Origin: Piscinibacter sp. XHJ-5
GTDB taxonomy: Bacteria; Pseudomonadota; Gammaproteobacteria; Burkholderiales; Burkholderiaceae_C
Reading direction: 5' to 3'
DNA length: 64,000 bases
Assembly: GCF_029855045.1 (NCBI RefSeq)
Contig: NZ_CP123228.1
Location: 5,828,001 to 5,892,000, forward strand
The translations under genes and the position numbers were made by a program. Positions 25,089 to 33,686 of this stretch are shown piece by piece. The notes under the pieces were generated by a model. That model was not told where the DNA came from and ran no database searches. It saw only the letters and a list, made by a program, of their open reading frames with translations. Every line of letters starts with the position of its first letter. The stretch's first letter is position 1.

Positions 25089-26176
25089 GGCATCTCCAGC
25101 CGCGCGCTGACGCCGCCGCCTTCGTTCTGGCTGAGCACGAGCGACGCTGCGTCGCCGTGGAGCATGCGGGTGCGTTGCTCGAGATTGCGCAGCCCCACGC
25201 CGAACGCCGCCGCTGCGGCCAGCCGGCCGCCGTCGTCGGCCACCTCGACCGCGAGCCGCCCTTCGCGACAGCGTGCCGAGACGACGATGTGCGTCGTCTC
25301 GCGGCGCGGCTCGACGACGTGGCGGAAGCAGTTCTCCAGCAGCGGCTGCAGCGCCAGCGTGGGCACCTCGCAGCGGCGCGCCGCGGGCTCGATGTGCCAG
25401 TCGATGCGAACCCGGTCGCCGAAGCGCGCGATCATGATGCCGGCGTAGGCGTCGAGCAGCGTCAGCTCCTCGGCCAGCGTCTGCTGCGGCCGGCGCTGCG
25501 CGTCGGAGGCGGCTCGCAGCAGCGACGCCAGCTGGGTCAGCAGCGCGTCGGCCAGGTCCGGATCGCTGTGGATCAGCGACGACACCGTGTTCAGCGCGTT
25601 GAACAGGAAGTGCGGCTGCAGCTGCTGGGTGAGCTGGAGCAGCTGCGCCTGCTGCGACAGGGTGCGTTGCCGTTCGGCTTCGAGCCGCTCGGCGCTGTAG
25701 GCGAGGTAGGAGCGCACGCCGAACTGCACGCCGGTGAACAGCACGTAGAAGATCGCGAACTTGAGGCTTTCGTAGAGCAGCGCCGCCGGCCAGGGATCGC
25801 GCGGCCGCGGGATGTGGAGCAGTGTGAACGCCCCGGTGCGGATGCCGTGCACGACGAGCACGAAGCCGATCGCCACCAGCGGCGTCCAGGCCAGCACGCG
25901 CATGAACCAGCGGCGCGGCTGCGACAGCAACGGATCCAGCCGCTTCGACAGGCGCCACTGCACGAGCGCGACGGCGGTCGCCACCAGCATCGAGCTGCCT
26001 TCGGCAATGACCGGCCGCCAGAGGTAGGGGCTGCCGTCGCGCAGGTGCTCCTGCAGGCCGACGGCCATCATCATCAGCCAGAAGGCGATCCACGCGAGCA
26101 GCAGGCCGCCGCCCAGGCGGCGCAGCGGTTGGGCATCGATGGGGGTGGGGGCGAGGGCCATCGCAGTGAGGATCAT
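25076..26176 (-). CDS. LytS/AlgZ-type sensor histidine kinase
   Basis: A 366-residue membrane kinase of the His_kinase (PF06580) type. About four membrane helices span the first 150 residues. The phosphorylation motif LQPHFLFNALN follows near residue 185, then an ATPase domain with LQPLLENCFRH and the G-box GVGLRNLEQR. Its gene overlaps the LytTR regulator, its partner, and starts 18 bp after the EamA transporter gene stop. The ligand is unknown. The ATG at 26176 is used; an in-frame ATG at 26161 is equally possible. Confidence 0.9.
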   Translation of the reverse strand: MILTAMALAPTPIDAQPLRRLGGGLLLAWIAFWLMMMAVGLQEHLRDGSPYLWRPVIAEGSSMLVATAVALVQWRLSKRLDPLLSQPRRWFMRVLAWTPLVAIGFVLVVHGIRTGAFTLLHIPRPRDPWPAALLYESLKFAIFYVLFTGVQFGVRSYLAYSAERLEAERQRTLSQQAQLLQLTQQLQPHFLFNALNTVSSLIHSDPDLADALLTQLASLLRAASDAQRRPQQTLAEELTLLDAYAGIMIARFGDRVRIDWHIEPAARRCEVPTLALQPLLENCFRHVVEPRRETTHIVVSARCREGRLAVEVADDGGRLAAAAAFGVGLRNLEQRTRMLHGDAASLVLSQNEGGGVSARLEMPCAC

Positions 26177-26194
26177 AGGGACCGGCCGAGCCGG

Positions 26195-27094
26195 CTACTG
26201 GTGCGTCGACAGCCAGATCCCCGGCAGGATCAGCAGCGCGCCGACGGCATGGAAGGGCTCGATGCGCTCGCCGAGCACGGCCCAGCCGATCAGCGCGCTG
26301 TACAGCGGGCCGAGGTACAGGACCATCGCGACCCGGCCGGCCCCCAGCGTGCGCTGCATGAACGAATACGCCGCGTAGGCGCCGGCGCCGGGGATCAGTG
26401 CGGCCGCGAGCACCAGTGCGACGCTCTTCCATGACCACTGCGACGGCAGCCAGGCCACCGCCTCCCACACCGTGAATGGAATCAGCACGAGGATGCCGCC
26501 ACAAGCGATGAGCGTGAGCCGCGCGACCGGCCCGAAGCCCGACGGCCAGGCGCGCAGCAGCACCGAGTACGCCGCCCAGCACAGCACCGCCACGCTGACC
26601 CACGCATCGCCCGGATTGACGCGAAGTCCTGCCAGCGCGGCCCATTCGCCCTTGATCAGGATGTGCAGCACGCCGGCCAGCGCGAGCACGATGCCGGCGA
26701 GCTGCATCGCACCCAGCCGCTCGTGCAGCCACAGCGCCGACACCAGCGCGATCAGCACCGGCGCAGCGGCATAGAGCAACCCGATGTTGACCGCGGTGGT
26801 GCTGCGTCCGCCGATGTAGACGAAGGCGCCGCAGACCCACATGCCCAGCGCGCCGAGCACGACGAACTGCTTCCATTCCGCCGCGATGAGCGTGCGCCGC
26901 GCGACCAGCTCGTGTCGGCACAGCGTGCCGAGCACCACCGCGGCCACGCACCAGCGGCCGAGTGCGAGCGCATGCGGCGCGATCACCCCGGGCGCCCAGC
27001 GCGCAACGAGGTAGTTGACGCTCCACATGGCCGGGGCGACGAAAAGCAGCACGTACGCCAGGCGCTGATCGCTCGAAGAAGACATTGAAGCCAT
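26195..27094 (-). CDS. EamA-family (DMT superfamily) transporter
   Basis: A 299-residue inner-membrane protein with ten predicted helices in two EamA repeats, including FVAPAMWSVNYLVARW at the start and LGPLYSALIGWAVLGERIEPFH near the end. It should export or import a small metabolite such as an amino acid. It leads the run EamA-LytS-LytTR on the minus strand, so the two-component pair may control or sense its cargo. The ATG at 27094 is used; an in-frame ATG at 27085 also fits. Confidence 0.88.
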   Translation of the reverse strand: MASMSSSSDQRLAYVLLFVAPAMWSVNYLVARWAPGVIAPHALALGRWCVAAVVLGTLCRHELVARRTLIAAEWKQFVVLGALGMWVCGAFVYIGGRSTTAVNIGLLYAAAPVLIALVSALWLHERLGAMQLAGIVLALAGVLHILIKGEWAALAGLRVNPGDAWVSVAVLCWAAYSVLLRAWPSGFGPVARLTLIACGGILVLIPFTVWEAVAWLPSQWSWKSVALVLAAALIPGAGAYAAYSFMQRTLGAGRVAMVLYLGPLYSALIGWAVLGERIEPFHAVGALLILPGIWLSTHQ

Positions 27095-27236
27095 CGGCCG
27101 ATTGTCGAGGTCGGAGGCCGCCTACATGCGGCGACGGCGGCGGCCGATGGGCCTGCGCCCGGTGTGCGCGTGAAATGGAGGAAGCCCCGCACGCGCACGC
27201 GGCGGGCCCGCTGGACCCATCGACGAGGAGACCGTC

Positions 27237-27794
27237 ATGAATCCCGACAAACCCGTTGCCAAGGGCGAGATGAAGAACCCCATCGACCGCGATCGCGACA
27301 TGCGTGACGACCCGTCCCGCACTTCCACGGGCGAGCACCCGGTCGGCACCACCGCGGGCGCCGTGGCCGGCGCCGTTGCTGCCGGCGCGGCGATCGGCAC
27401 GGCCGCCGGTCCGATCGGCACCGCGGTCGGCGCCGCTGTCGGCGCGGTGGCCGGCGGCCTCATGGGCAGGGGCATCGCCGAGATGGTCGACCCCGCCGCC
27501 GAAGACCAGTACTGGCGCGACAACTGGCAGGACCGCTCGTACGTCGAAGGCGGCTACAACTACGACCAGGACTACATGCCGGCGTACCGCTATGGCGTGG
27601 ATGCATTCACGCGCTATCCGGAGCGTCGCTACGAGGACATCGAGACCGACCTGTCGGCGGGCTGGAAGGACGCCCGCGGCGGGTCGCGCCTCGAGTGGGA
27701 CAACGCACGCAATGCGGCGCGCGATGCCTGGGATCGCCTGAGCGACAAGGTCGAACGCGCGATGCCGGGCGACTCGGACCGCGACGGCAAGTAA
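27237..27794 (+). CDS. Glycine-zipper protein of unknown function
   Basis: A 185-residue protein with an excellent GAGGAG site before the ATG at 27237. Residues ~40-75 are an Ala/Gly-rich hydrophobic stretch (GAVAGAVAAGAAIGTAAG type) with Gly every fourth residue, a glycine zipper able to insert in membranes. The rest is hydrophilic, with many Tyr, Asp and Arg, including a YDQDYMPAYRYG segment. No signal peptide is seen. Proteins with this layout are often stress-induced in Burkholderiales, but I cannot assign a role. Confidence 0.7.
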   Translation: MNPDKPVAKGEMKNPIDRDRDMRDDPSRTSTGEHPVGTTAGAVAGAVAAGAAIGTAAGPIGTAVGAAVGAVAGGLMGRGIAEMVDPAAEDQYWRDNWQDRSYVEGGYNYDQDYMPAYRYGVDAFTRYPERRYEDIETDLSAGWKDARGGSRLEWDNARNAARDAWDRLSDKVERAMPGDSDRDGK

Positions 27795-27802
27795 GCCCCT
27801 TG

Positions 27803-27835
27803 CCCGCGCCCCGCCGCGCAAAGGCGGGGCGCGGG
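27803..27835 (+). terminator. GC-rich 13-bp hairpin
   Basis: CCCGCGCCCCGCC and GGCGGGGCGCGGG form a perfect 13-bp stem with a 7-base loop, eight bases after the stop of the glycine-zipper gene. No T-run follows, so it is a structural rather than a classical terminator. Confidence 0.6.
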
Positions 27836-27960
27836 ATGCGCCCATCGAGGCGCATCTTCATTGCAACGCGAGCAACAACGCGTTGTGCGCTCGGTGATTT
27901 ATCCAACGTCTTCGAGTGCCTAGAGTGGAGGCACCTCAACACCCCCACCGAAGGCATCCC

Positions 27961-28329
27961 ATGAAGACCAGGCTGTACCCCACTGTGATCGCCACCGTCG
28001 TCGCGCTCGCGGGCGCCGTCGCGATGACCAGTGCGCTGGCGGTCGAAGCCGAGCAGTACAACCCTGCGCCGGGCACCAAGACCCGCGCCGAAGTGCAAGC
28101 CGAGCTGGCCGCCGCGAAGCGCCAGTCCAACGTCGTCCAGTACGGCGAAGCGACCGTCTTCCTCGATGGTGCGTCCACGCTGACGCGGGTGCAGGCCCGC
28201 GACGACAGCGGCAATGAAATGCGCGTCGTGCAGCTCGGTGACGCCACCGTGTTCATCGACCCGCCCGGCACCCGCACCCGCGAAGACGTGCGCAGCGAAA
28301 CGCTGGCGGCGCTGCGGCACCGCCGCTGA
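27961..28329 (+). CDS. DUF4148-like small exported protein with two internal repeats
   Basis: A 122-residue secreted protein. The ATG at 27961 begins a signal peptide (about residues 1-27, ending ALAVEA). The mature part contains two copies of one unit, TRAEVQAEL...VVQYGEATVFLD and MRVVQLGDATVFID...TREDVRSE. TRAEVxAEL is the mark of the DUF4148-type periplasmic proteins that are abundant in Burkholderiales. Function is unknown. The duplicated VFLD/VFID unit is not a standard part of the family that I recall. Confidence 0.65.
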   Translation: MKTRLYPTVIATVVALAGAVAMTSALAVEAEQYNPAPGTKTRAEVQAELAAAKRQSNVVQYGEATVFLDGASTLTRVQARDDSGNEMRVVQLGDATVFIDPPGTRTREDVRSETLAALRHRR

Positions 28330-28340
28330 TCATCCGGACG

Positions 28341-28931
28341 CTATCGTGCTGCTCGCGGCAGCGCGACGCCATGCAGCAGCGCGGCGAGCTGATCGCCTTG
28401 CATGAGCTCGATGCGCTGCGCCTTGGCGAAGTCGCGCGCGTTGTCGCTGACCTCGCCGAGCGCAATGCACAGCCCGCCGTGCGCCTCGCGCCTTTCGACC
28501 ACCTTGTGCAGGTCGCGCAGCGGTTCTATCCCCAGCCGCGCCGCCTTCCATCGCTTCGCGCTGACCAGCGTCGTGCGCCCCGCTTGGGTCAGCTGCAGGT
28601 CGGCCGCCGCGTCCGCGAGTCGCGCGACCTCGTATCCCTGGCGGCGAAAGCCCTCTTCCAGTACCGCCGCGAATTCGGTCCACGGCATCGCGCCGACTGC
28701 CTGCAGGGTCTGCGCCACCCGCGCGGGACTGGGCGCGCGCAGCTGCTTCCACGCCGCGATGCAGCCGATCGTCACGAACGGAAAGGCGGCGAACAGCGCC
28801 AAGCCTTCATAGCCGGCAGGCGCGACGATGCGTGCCACCAGCGCCATCGCGCCGCCGGCGGCGAAGCTCACCCACCAGCGCGAGCGCAGCAGGATCGCGA
28901 AGAGCGAGTTCTGGGCCATCTTCAGTTTCAT
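28341..28931 (-). CDS. Membrane-anchored Mrr-like restriction endonuclease domain protein
   Basis: A 196-residue protein with two N-terminal membrane helices (about 16-55) and a cytoplasmic PD-(D/E)XK domain of the Mrr_cat type (about 80-190). EEGFRRQGYEVARL, the Asp of AADLQL and LVSAKRWK are visible. In most relatives the last motif is QAKRWK; here Ser replaces Gln, while the Lys is kept. It may cleave modified or foreign DNA near the membrane, or be inactive. It is not part of a recognisable restriction-modification system. Confidence 0.75.
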   Translation of the reverse strand: MKLKMAQNSLFAILLRSRWWVSFAAGGAMALVARIVAPAGYEGLALFAAFPFVTIGCIAAWKQLRAPSPARVAQTLQAVGAMPWTEFAAVLEEGFRRQGYEVARLADAAADLQLTQAGRTTLVSAKRWKAARLGIEPLRDLHKVVERREAHGGLCIALGEVSDNARDFAKAQRIELMQGDQLAALLHGVALPRAAR

Positions 28932-28957
28932 GCGCCCATTGTCGCTACAGTGGACCG

Positions 28958-29875
28958 ATGGACTCGCGCCGCAAGATTCTCGTCGGCACCGCCTCGTGGA
29001 CCGACCCCACGCTGATCAAGAGCGGCAGGTTCTATCCGAAGGGCTGCTCCTCGTCCGAGGCACGGCTGCGCTTCTACGCGAGCCGCTTTCCCATCGTCGA
29101 GGTGAACAGCAGCTACTACGCGCTGCCCGAGCCGGCCACTTCGCAGCTGTGGGCCGAACGCACGCCGAACGACTTCACCTTCAACGTGAAGGCCTTCCGC
29201 CTGTTCACCGGCCACCAGACGCCGATCGAAGCGCTGCCGCCGCCGGTGCGCGAGGCCCTCGGGCCGTACGACAGGAAGACCATCTACTACAAGGACATGC
29301 CGGCGCCGCTCGTCGACGAGATGTGGCGCCTGTTCACCGACAGCCTGCTGCCGCTGCGCGCCTCGGGCAAGCTGGGCGCGGTGCACTTCCAGTTCGCGCC
29401 GTGGATGACGGTGGGCCCGCCGTCGCGGGCGCACATCGAGGCCTGCCGTGCGCGGCTGCCGGACGACCTGCTGTCGGTGGAGTTTCGCCACCAGTCATGG
29501 TTCAGCGAGCGGCATGCGCAGCGCACACTGGCCTTCGAGCGCTCGCTCGGGCTGGTGAACGTCGTCGTCGACTCGCCGCAGGGCTTCGTCAACAGCATCG
29601 GCTCGCACTGGGCCGTGACGCAGCCCAGGCTCGCCCTGGTGCGCCTGCACGGACGCAATGCCGCCACCTGGAACATCAGGAGCAACGCCGCCTCCGACCG
29701 CTTCAACTACGACTACTCCCAGGACGAGCTGGCCGAGATCGCGCAGCGCATCGCAGTGCTGGCGCAGGAGGCCGACGCGGTGCACGCGATCTTCAACAAC
29801 AACTACGAGGACCAGGGGCAGCGCAACGCGGCGACGCTGCGCGAGCTGCTCGACGGCTTGCTGCCGCGCGGCTGA
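28958..29875 (+). CDS. DUF72 family protein
   Basis: A 305-residue cytoplasmic protein of the DUF72 (YecE) family, a TIM-barrel-like fold of unknown activity. Signatures include ILVGTASWTDPTL at the start, RFPIVEVNSSYYALP, FTFNVKAFRLFTGH and a late FNNNYEDQGQRNA segment. The ATG at 28958 is chosen from the family's usual N-terminus. It is divergent from the Mrr-like gene with only 26 bp between starts, so the two promoters must overlap. Confidence 0.85.
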   Translation: MDSRRKILVGTASWTDPTLIKSGRFYPKGCSSSEARLRFYASRFPIVEVNSSYYALPEPATSQLWAERTPNDFTFNVKAFRLFTGHQTPIEALPPPVREALGPYDRKTIYYKDMPAPLVDEMWRLFTDSLLPLRASGKLGAVHFQFAPWMTVGPPSRAHIEACRARLPDDLLSVEFRHQSWFSERHAQRTLAFERSLGLVNVVVDSPQGFVNSIGSHWAVTQPRLALVRLHGRNAATWNIRSNAASDRFNYDYSQDELAEIAQRIAVLAQEADAVHAIFNNNYEDQGQRNAATLRELLDGLLPRG

Positions 29876-29882
29876 CGGGGCG

Positions 29883-30623
29883 CTACCAGTCGCGCAGGCG
29901 TCGCCGCAGCTTCGCGACGATCTCCGAAGCCATGCGCGACACGCGCGACTCGCTCACGCCGAGGGTCTGCCCGATGTCGCGCAAGGTGAGACCGTGTCGG
30001 TAGATCGACTCCATCACGTAGCGCTCGGCTTCTTCCAGCGCATCGAAGGCGGCGTTGAGCGCCGCATGGCGCTGGCGCTGCTGCAGCGCTTGCAGCGGGT
30101 CGGCCTGCTCGTCGATCACGGCATGCTCGCTGCCCGCTCCGGCCCAGATCGCCGAGTCGTCGTCGACGTTCTCCAGGTCGATCTCGCCGGCACGCGCACC
30201 ACCCGCGCCGGCATCGAGCATGCAGCGGTGGAACTGCTCGAGCGTCCAGCCGAGCTCGTTGGCCACCTCCTTGGCCCGTGGCGCGCGGCCCAGGCGATGC
30301 TCGAGCTTCTGCACCGCCGCCTGCACTTCGCGCAGACGCGCACGAGCATCGCGGGACAAGGTGTCCATCTCGCGCAACGCATCGAGCATCGAGCCCTCGA
30401 TGCGCCGCGCCGCGTAGGTCTCGAAGCTCGAGCCGCGGCCCTGCTCGAAGCGCGACAGCGCCTGGTTGAGGCCGAGCAGACCGGCCTGCTCCAGCTCGTC
30501 GAGTCCCACATTGGGCGGCAGCCTGGCCCGGATGCGGCGCGCGATCTGGCGCACCAGCGGCTTGTGGGCGGCAAGGTCGGCGCTGCGCTGGCAGGGCTCG
30601 CGGTTGTTCTTGGGATTGTTCAT
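29883..30623 (-). CDS. fliA: RNA polymerase sigma-28 factor, FliA-like
   Basis: A 246-residue sigma-70-family factor with the domain order of FliA. Region 2 includes VRQIARRIRARLPPNVGLDELEQAGLLGL, a shortened region 3 has RAPRAKEVANELGWT, and region 4 has LTLRDIGQTLGVSESRVSRM. FliA normally drives late flagellar and chemotaxis promoters. No flagellar gene lies in this window, which is unusual since fliA usually sits near flhF/flhG. It converges on the DUF72 gene with a 7-bp gap. Confidence 0.85.
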   Translation of the reverse strand: MNNPKNNREPCQRSADLAAHKPLVRQIARRIRARLPPNVGLDELEQAGLLGLNQALSRFEQGRGSSFETYAARRIEGSMLDALREMDTLSRDARARLREVQAAVQKLEHRLGRAPRAKEVANELGWTLEQFHRCMLDAGAGGARAGEIDLENVDDDSAIWAGAGSEHAVIDEQADPLQALQQRQRHAALNAAFDALEEAERYVMESIYRHGLTLRDIGQTLGVSESRVSRMASEIVAKLRRRLRDW

Positions 30624-30680
30624 CGCCGTTGCAGCATCTTCGGCGCCACCGGAGTGGTCAAGCTGTAAGGTTTGACACCT

Positions 30681-31538
30681 TCACGGCTTTCGCCAGTGCG
30701 CCTGCATCCGCTGTCGCGCCGCGGCGTCGGGAATGGGTTGGCGTGCGGCCGCCATGTTCTGCTCGAGATGGGCGGGATTGCGCGTGGCCGGGATGGCGCA
30801 GGTGACGGCCGGATGCGCGACGATCCACCTCAGGAAGAACTGCGCCCAGTTGGAGCACCCGAGCTCCTCGGCCCATGGCGGCAGCGGCCGGCGCGACACC
30901 TGCTCGAAGAGGTCGCCGCCGTCGAAGGGGCGGTTGATGACCACCGCCATGCCGCGCTCGGCGGCGAGGTTCATCACCGGCTCGGCGCTGGTGTCGGCGA
31001 GGTTGTACGTGATCTGCAGCACGTCGAGCGACTCGGCGCGGATCACGCGCATCGCCTCGTCGTGACGCCGCCCGTGCGAGGTGGACACGCCGATGCGGCG
31101 CACGCGGCCGTCGTCCTTCCAGCGGCGCAGCGTCTTCACGTGATCGCGCCAGTTGAGCAGGTTGTGCACCAGGAGCACGTCGAACTGCGGCAGCCCCCAC
31201 AGACGCATCGAGTGCTCGAGCTGGCCGGGGCCCAGCCGGTCGAACGGCGTCCACACCTTGCTTGCCGCGATCAACCGGCCGGCGTGCGGCAAGGACGGCA
31301 GCAGCTCGCCGAGCAGCCGCTCCGCGCGGCCATACATCGGCGACGAATCGATCATGCCGCCACCGGCGGCGAAGAAGCGCGCCAGCACCTCGCGTCGCTG
31401 CGCCCTCTCGCCCGAGTCGTCGCCGACGTCGAAGGTGAGCCAGGTGCCCAGGCCGATGGGCGGGAAGACAGGCGGGGCGGACACCGCCGGCGTGGCCAGC
31501 ACGGCCGGCGTCAGCGCCAGGAAGGATCTGCGGTCCAT
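30681..31538 (-). CDS. Aldo/keto reductase with Tat-like signal
   Basis: A 285-residue TIM-barrel oxidoreductase. The N-terminus MDRRSFLALTPAVLATPAVSA is a twin-arginine-type signal, so the enzyme is probably exported folded with its nicotinamide cofactor or anchored at the membrane. Family features are GTWLTFDVG, IDSSPMYGRAERLLG (with Asp and Tyr of the catalytic set), the Lys of AASKVW, and IGVSTSHG. The ATG at 31538 gives the signal; an ATG at 31577 would bury it. The substrate is unknown. Confidence 0.8.
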   Translation of the reverse strand: MDRRSFLALTPAVLATPAVSAPPVFPPIGLGTWLTFDVGDDSGERAQRREVLARFFAAGGGMIDSSPMYGRAERLLGELLPSLPHAGRLIAASKVWTPFDRLGPGQLEHSMRLWGLPQFDVLLVHNLLNWRDHVKTLRRWKDDGRVRRIGVSTSHGRRHDEAMRVIRAESLDVLQITYNLADTSAEPVMNLAAERGMAVVINRPFDGGDLFEQVSRRPLPPWAEELGCSNWAQFFLRWIVAHPAVTCAIPATRNPAHLEQNMAAARQPIPDAAARQRMQAHWRKP

Positions 31539-31546
31539 GGAGCGTT

Positions 31547-31608
31547 GTAGCCCGGATAGGGGCCGCGGATCATCCATCGCGCGATCACCCGGATCCCGAC
31601 CGGGCTAC
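31547..31608. repeat. GTAGCCCGG inverted repeat
   Basis: GTAGCCCGG (31547-31555) and CCGGGCTAC (31600-31608) bracket 44 bp between the aldo/keto reductase start and the FAD oxidoreductase stop. This type of end sequence recurs as a dispersed intergenic palindrome in many proteobacteria. It may serve as a terminator for the oxidoreductase gene. Confidence 0.55.
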
Positions 31609-31616
31609 CGCGAGCA

Positions 31617-32786
31617 TCAGACGACGTTGACCTCGCGCAGCGGACGGCCTTCGATCACGCGCTGCCACCCCAGCCGCGTGAGGTCGAGCGTGCGGAACCC
31701 GCCATGCACGACCAGCTCCGCCAGCGCCCGTCCCACCGCCGGCGCCTGCTGCAACCCATGCCCGCTGAACCCGTTGGCGAACAGCAGGTTGTCCACCTCG
31801 GGGTGCGCGCCGAGGATGACGTTGTGGTCCAGCGGGTGGACGTCGTAGTGCCCGGCCCAGGCATGGCGCACGCGCGCGGCCTCGAAGCCCGGCACCCGCT
31901 GCGCAAGCGCGGGCCACAGCACTTCGTCCCACAGCGAGTGGTCGACCTCGAAGTCGACGCACTCGGGATCGTCCGGGGGCGAGATGCCGCAGATGAAGCC
32001 ATCGCCTTCGGGACGAAACCACGCGCCGGCCGGGTCGATGACCAGCGGGCAGTTCGGCAGCCGGGCCGGGCTCGTGAAATGGAAGACGCAACGCTTGCGC
32101 GACTCCACGGGCAGCGCGATGCCGGCCGAGCGTGCCACCTCACGCGCTCCGCTGCCGGCCGCATTGATCACGAGCGAGCACGCGACGCGGCTGCCGTCGG
32201 ACATCTCGACGTGCGTGATGCGCCGGCCTTGGCGCACCAGGCCGGTCACCTCCGACTCGCGATAGCGCGCTCCCAGGGCGATCGCCTTGCGCCGCAGCGC
32301 GCGCATCAGGCCGTACGCATCCAGCCAGCCCTCGCCGCTCAGGCCCAGCGAGGCGATGTCGAGGTCGCCGGTGGCCAGCCACGGAAAGCGCTCGGCGATT
32401 GCATCGGGCGCCAGCAGGGCGGCGTGGACACCGAGCTCGCGCTGGATGCGGTGGTTGGCCTCGAGCACGCCCCGCTGTGCCGCCTGGGCGAGGAACAGGT
32501 AGCCTGCTTCGCGAAAGCCGACGTCGGGCGTCTCGCCGTCGATGGCCAGGCGGCTGCCGGCCTCGCGAATGAAGGCCGTGCCGAACTGCGAGGCCTGGAT
32601 GTTCTCCGGCGTGGAGAACTGGTGCCGTATCGACGCGGCCGAGCGACCGGTGGCGCAATGCTGATAGCTCGCGTCCTTCTCGAGGACGAGCACCGAGCCG
32701 CGAAACGACGGCTCGCATGCGAGGAAGTACGCCGCGGCGCTGCCGACGATCGCACCTCCCACGACGACGACATCGATTGTTTCCAT
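31617..32786 (-). CDS. FAD-dependent oxidoreductase (DAO family)
   Basis: A 389-residue flavoenzyme of the D-amino-acid oxidase/sarcosine oxidase superfamily. The dinucleotide-binding motif is VVVVGGAIVGSAAAYFLA at the N-terminus; NAAGSGAREVA and the late GFSGHGLQQAPAVGRALAEL segment are also family marks. It probably oxidises an N-methyl or secondary amine such as sarcosine or a related amino acid, passing electrons to oxygen or quinone. No partner subunits are adjacent. It is divergent from the MtfA gene with about 78 bp between starts. Confidence 0.85.
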   Translation of the reverse strand: METIDVVVVGGAIVGSAAAYFLACEPSFRGSVLVLEKDASYQHCATGRSAASIRHQFSTPENIQASQFGTAFIREAGSRLAIDGETPDVGFREAGYLFLAQAAQRGVLEANHRIQRELGVHAALLAPDAIAERFPWLATGDLDIASLGLSGEGWLDAYGLMRALRRKAIALGARYRESEVTGLVRQGRRITHVEMSDGSRVACSLVINAAGSGAREVARSAGIALPVESRKRCVFHFTSPARLPNCPLVIDPAGAWFRPEGDGFICGISPPDDPECVDFEVDHSLWDEVLWPALAQRVPGFEAARVRHAWAGHYDVHPLDHNVILGAHPEVDNLLFANGFSGHGLQQAPAVGRALAELVVHGGFRTLDLTRLGWQRVIEGRPLREVNVV

Positions 32787-32864
32787 TCAGCGCGTTGAAA
32801 ACCATGTTGAGGGCATCCAGCTATTGTGGCGTTGCCACCCCCTTCGGATGCCAGGCCCGTGACC

Positions 32865-33677
32865 ATGCTGCTTTTCACCGTGCCGGCCCTGCTCTTCATC
32901 GGGTGGGTGATCGGCCAGCCGTGGTGGGTGGCCCGCCGCCGCGAGCGTCTGCGGCAGCGCCCTTTCCCGCACACGTGGCGCCACATCCTGCGCCGGCGCA
33001 TGCCCTATCTGCGGCGCATGCCCGTCGATCTGCAGTTGCAGCTCAAGCAGCACATCCAGGTGTTCCTCGCCGAAAAGCCATTCATCGGCTGCGGCGGACT
33101 CACGGTCAACGACGACATGCGCGTGACCATCGCGGCGCAGGCGTGCCTGCTGCTGCTGAACCGGCGGCCCAGCTACTACCCGAGCCTGCGGCAGATCCTC
33201 GTCTACCCGGGTGCCTTCTTCGTCGACCGCGTGCACAGCGACGGCGCCGGCGTGCTGCAGGACCAGCGCCGCCTGCTGTCGGGCGAGTCATGGTCGCAGG
33301 GGCAGGTCATCCTGTCGTGGCAGGACGCGCTGGACGGCGCGGCCGTGAGCGACGACGGGCGCAATGTCGTGATCCACGAGTTCGCGCACCAGCTCGACCA
33401 GGAAACCGGCCACGCGAACGGTGCGCCCCGGCTGCCCACGCGTGAGCACTACGAGCGCTGGTCGGGCGTGTTCCAGCAGGAGTTCGAGAGCCTCCAGCGG
33501 CAGTTGGCGCTGGGCGGGCCGTCCCTGTTCGGAGCGTACGCGGCGACCGACCCGGCGGAGTTCTTCGCCGTCGCTTCGGAGGTGTTCTTCGAGCAGGCGG
33601 CCCGAATGGCGCTGGAGTGTCCGGCGCTGTATCGGGAGCTGGCGCGGTTCTATCGGGTGGATCCGGTCGGGTGGTGA
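32865..33677 (+). CDS. mtfA: MtfA-type zinc peptidase (DgsA anti-repressor family)
   Basis: A 270-residue protein with one N-terminal hydrophobic helix (LLFTVPALLFIGWVIG) and a zinc peptidase domain. The HEFAHQLD motif (about residue 176) supplies HExxH, and a downstream Glu lies in DPAEFFAVASEVFFEQ. In E. coli, MtfA binds the repressor Mlc and affects sugar uptake control; the role in this organism is not known. The ATG at 32865 is used; the GTG at 32859 is an alternative. The membrane helix makes it slightly longer than E. coli MtfA. Confidence 0.85.
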   Translation: MLLFTVPALLFIGWVIGQPWWVARRRERLRQRPFPHTWRHILRRRMPYLRRMPVDLQLQLKQHIQVFLAEKPFIGCGGLTVNDDMRVTIAAQACLLLLNRRPSYYPSLRQILVYPGAFFVDRVHSDGAGVLQDQRRLLSGESWSQGQVILSWQDALDGAAVSDDGRNVVIHEFAHQLDQETGHANGAPRLPTREHYERWSGVFQQEFESLQRQLALGGPSLFGAYAATDPAEFFAVASEVFFEQAARMALECPALYRELARFYRVDPVGW

Positions 33678-33686
33678 TGCCGCCCG

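Noticed and set aside
28341..28931. A restriction-modification system around the Mrr-like gene
   Set aside because: No methyltransferase or specificity gene lies on either side; neighbours are an exported small protein and DUF72.
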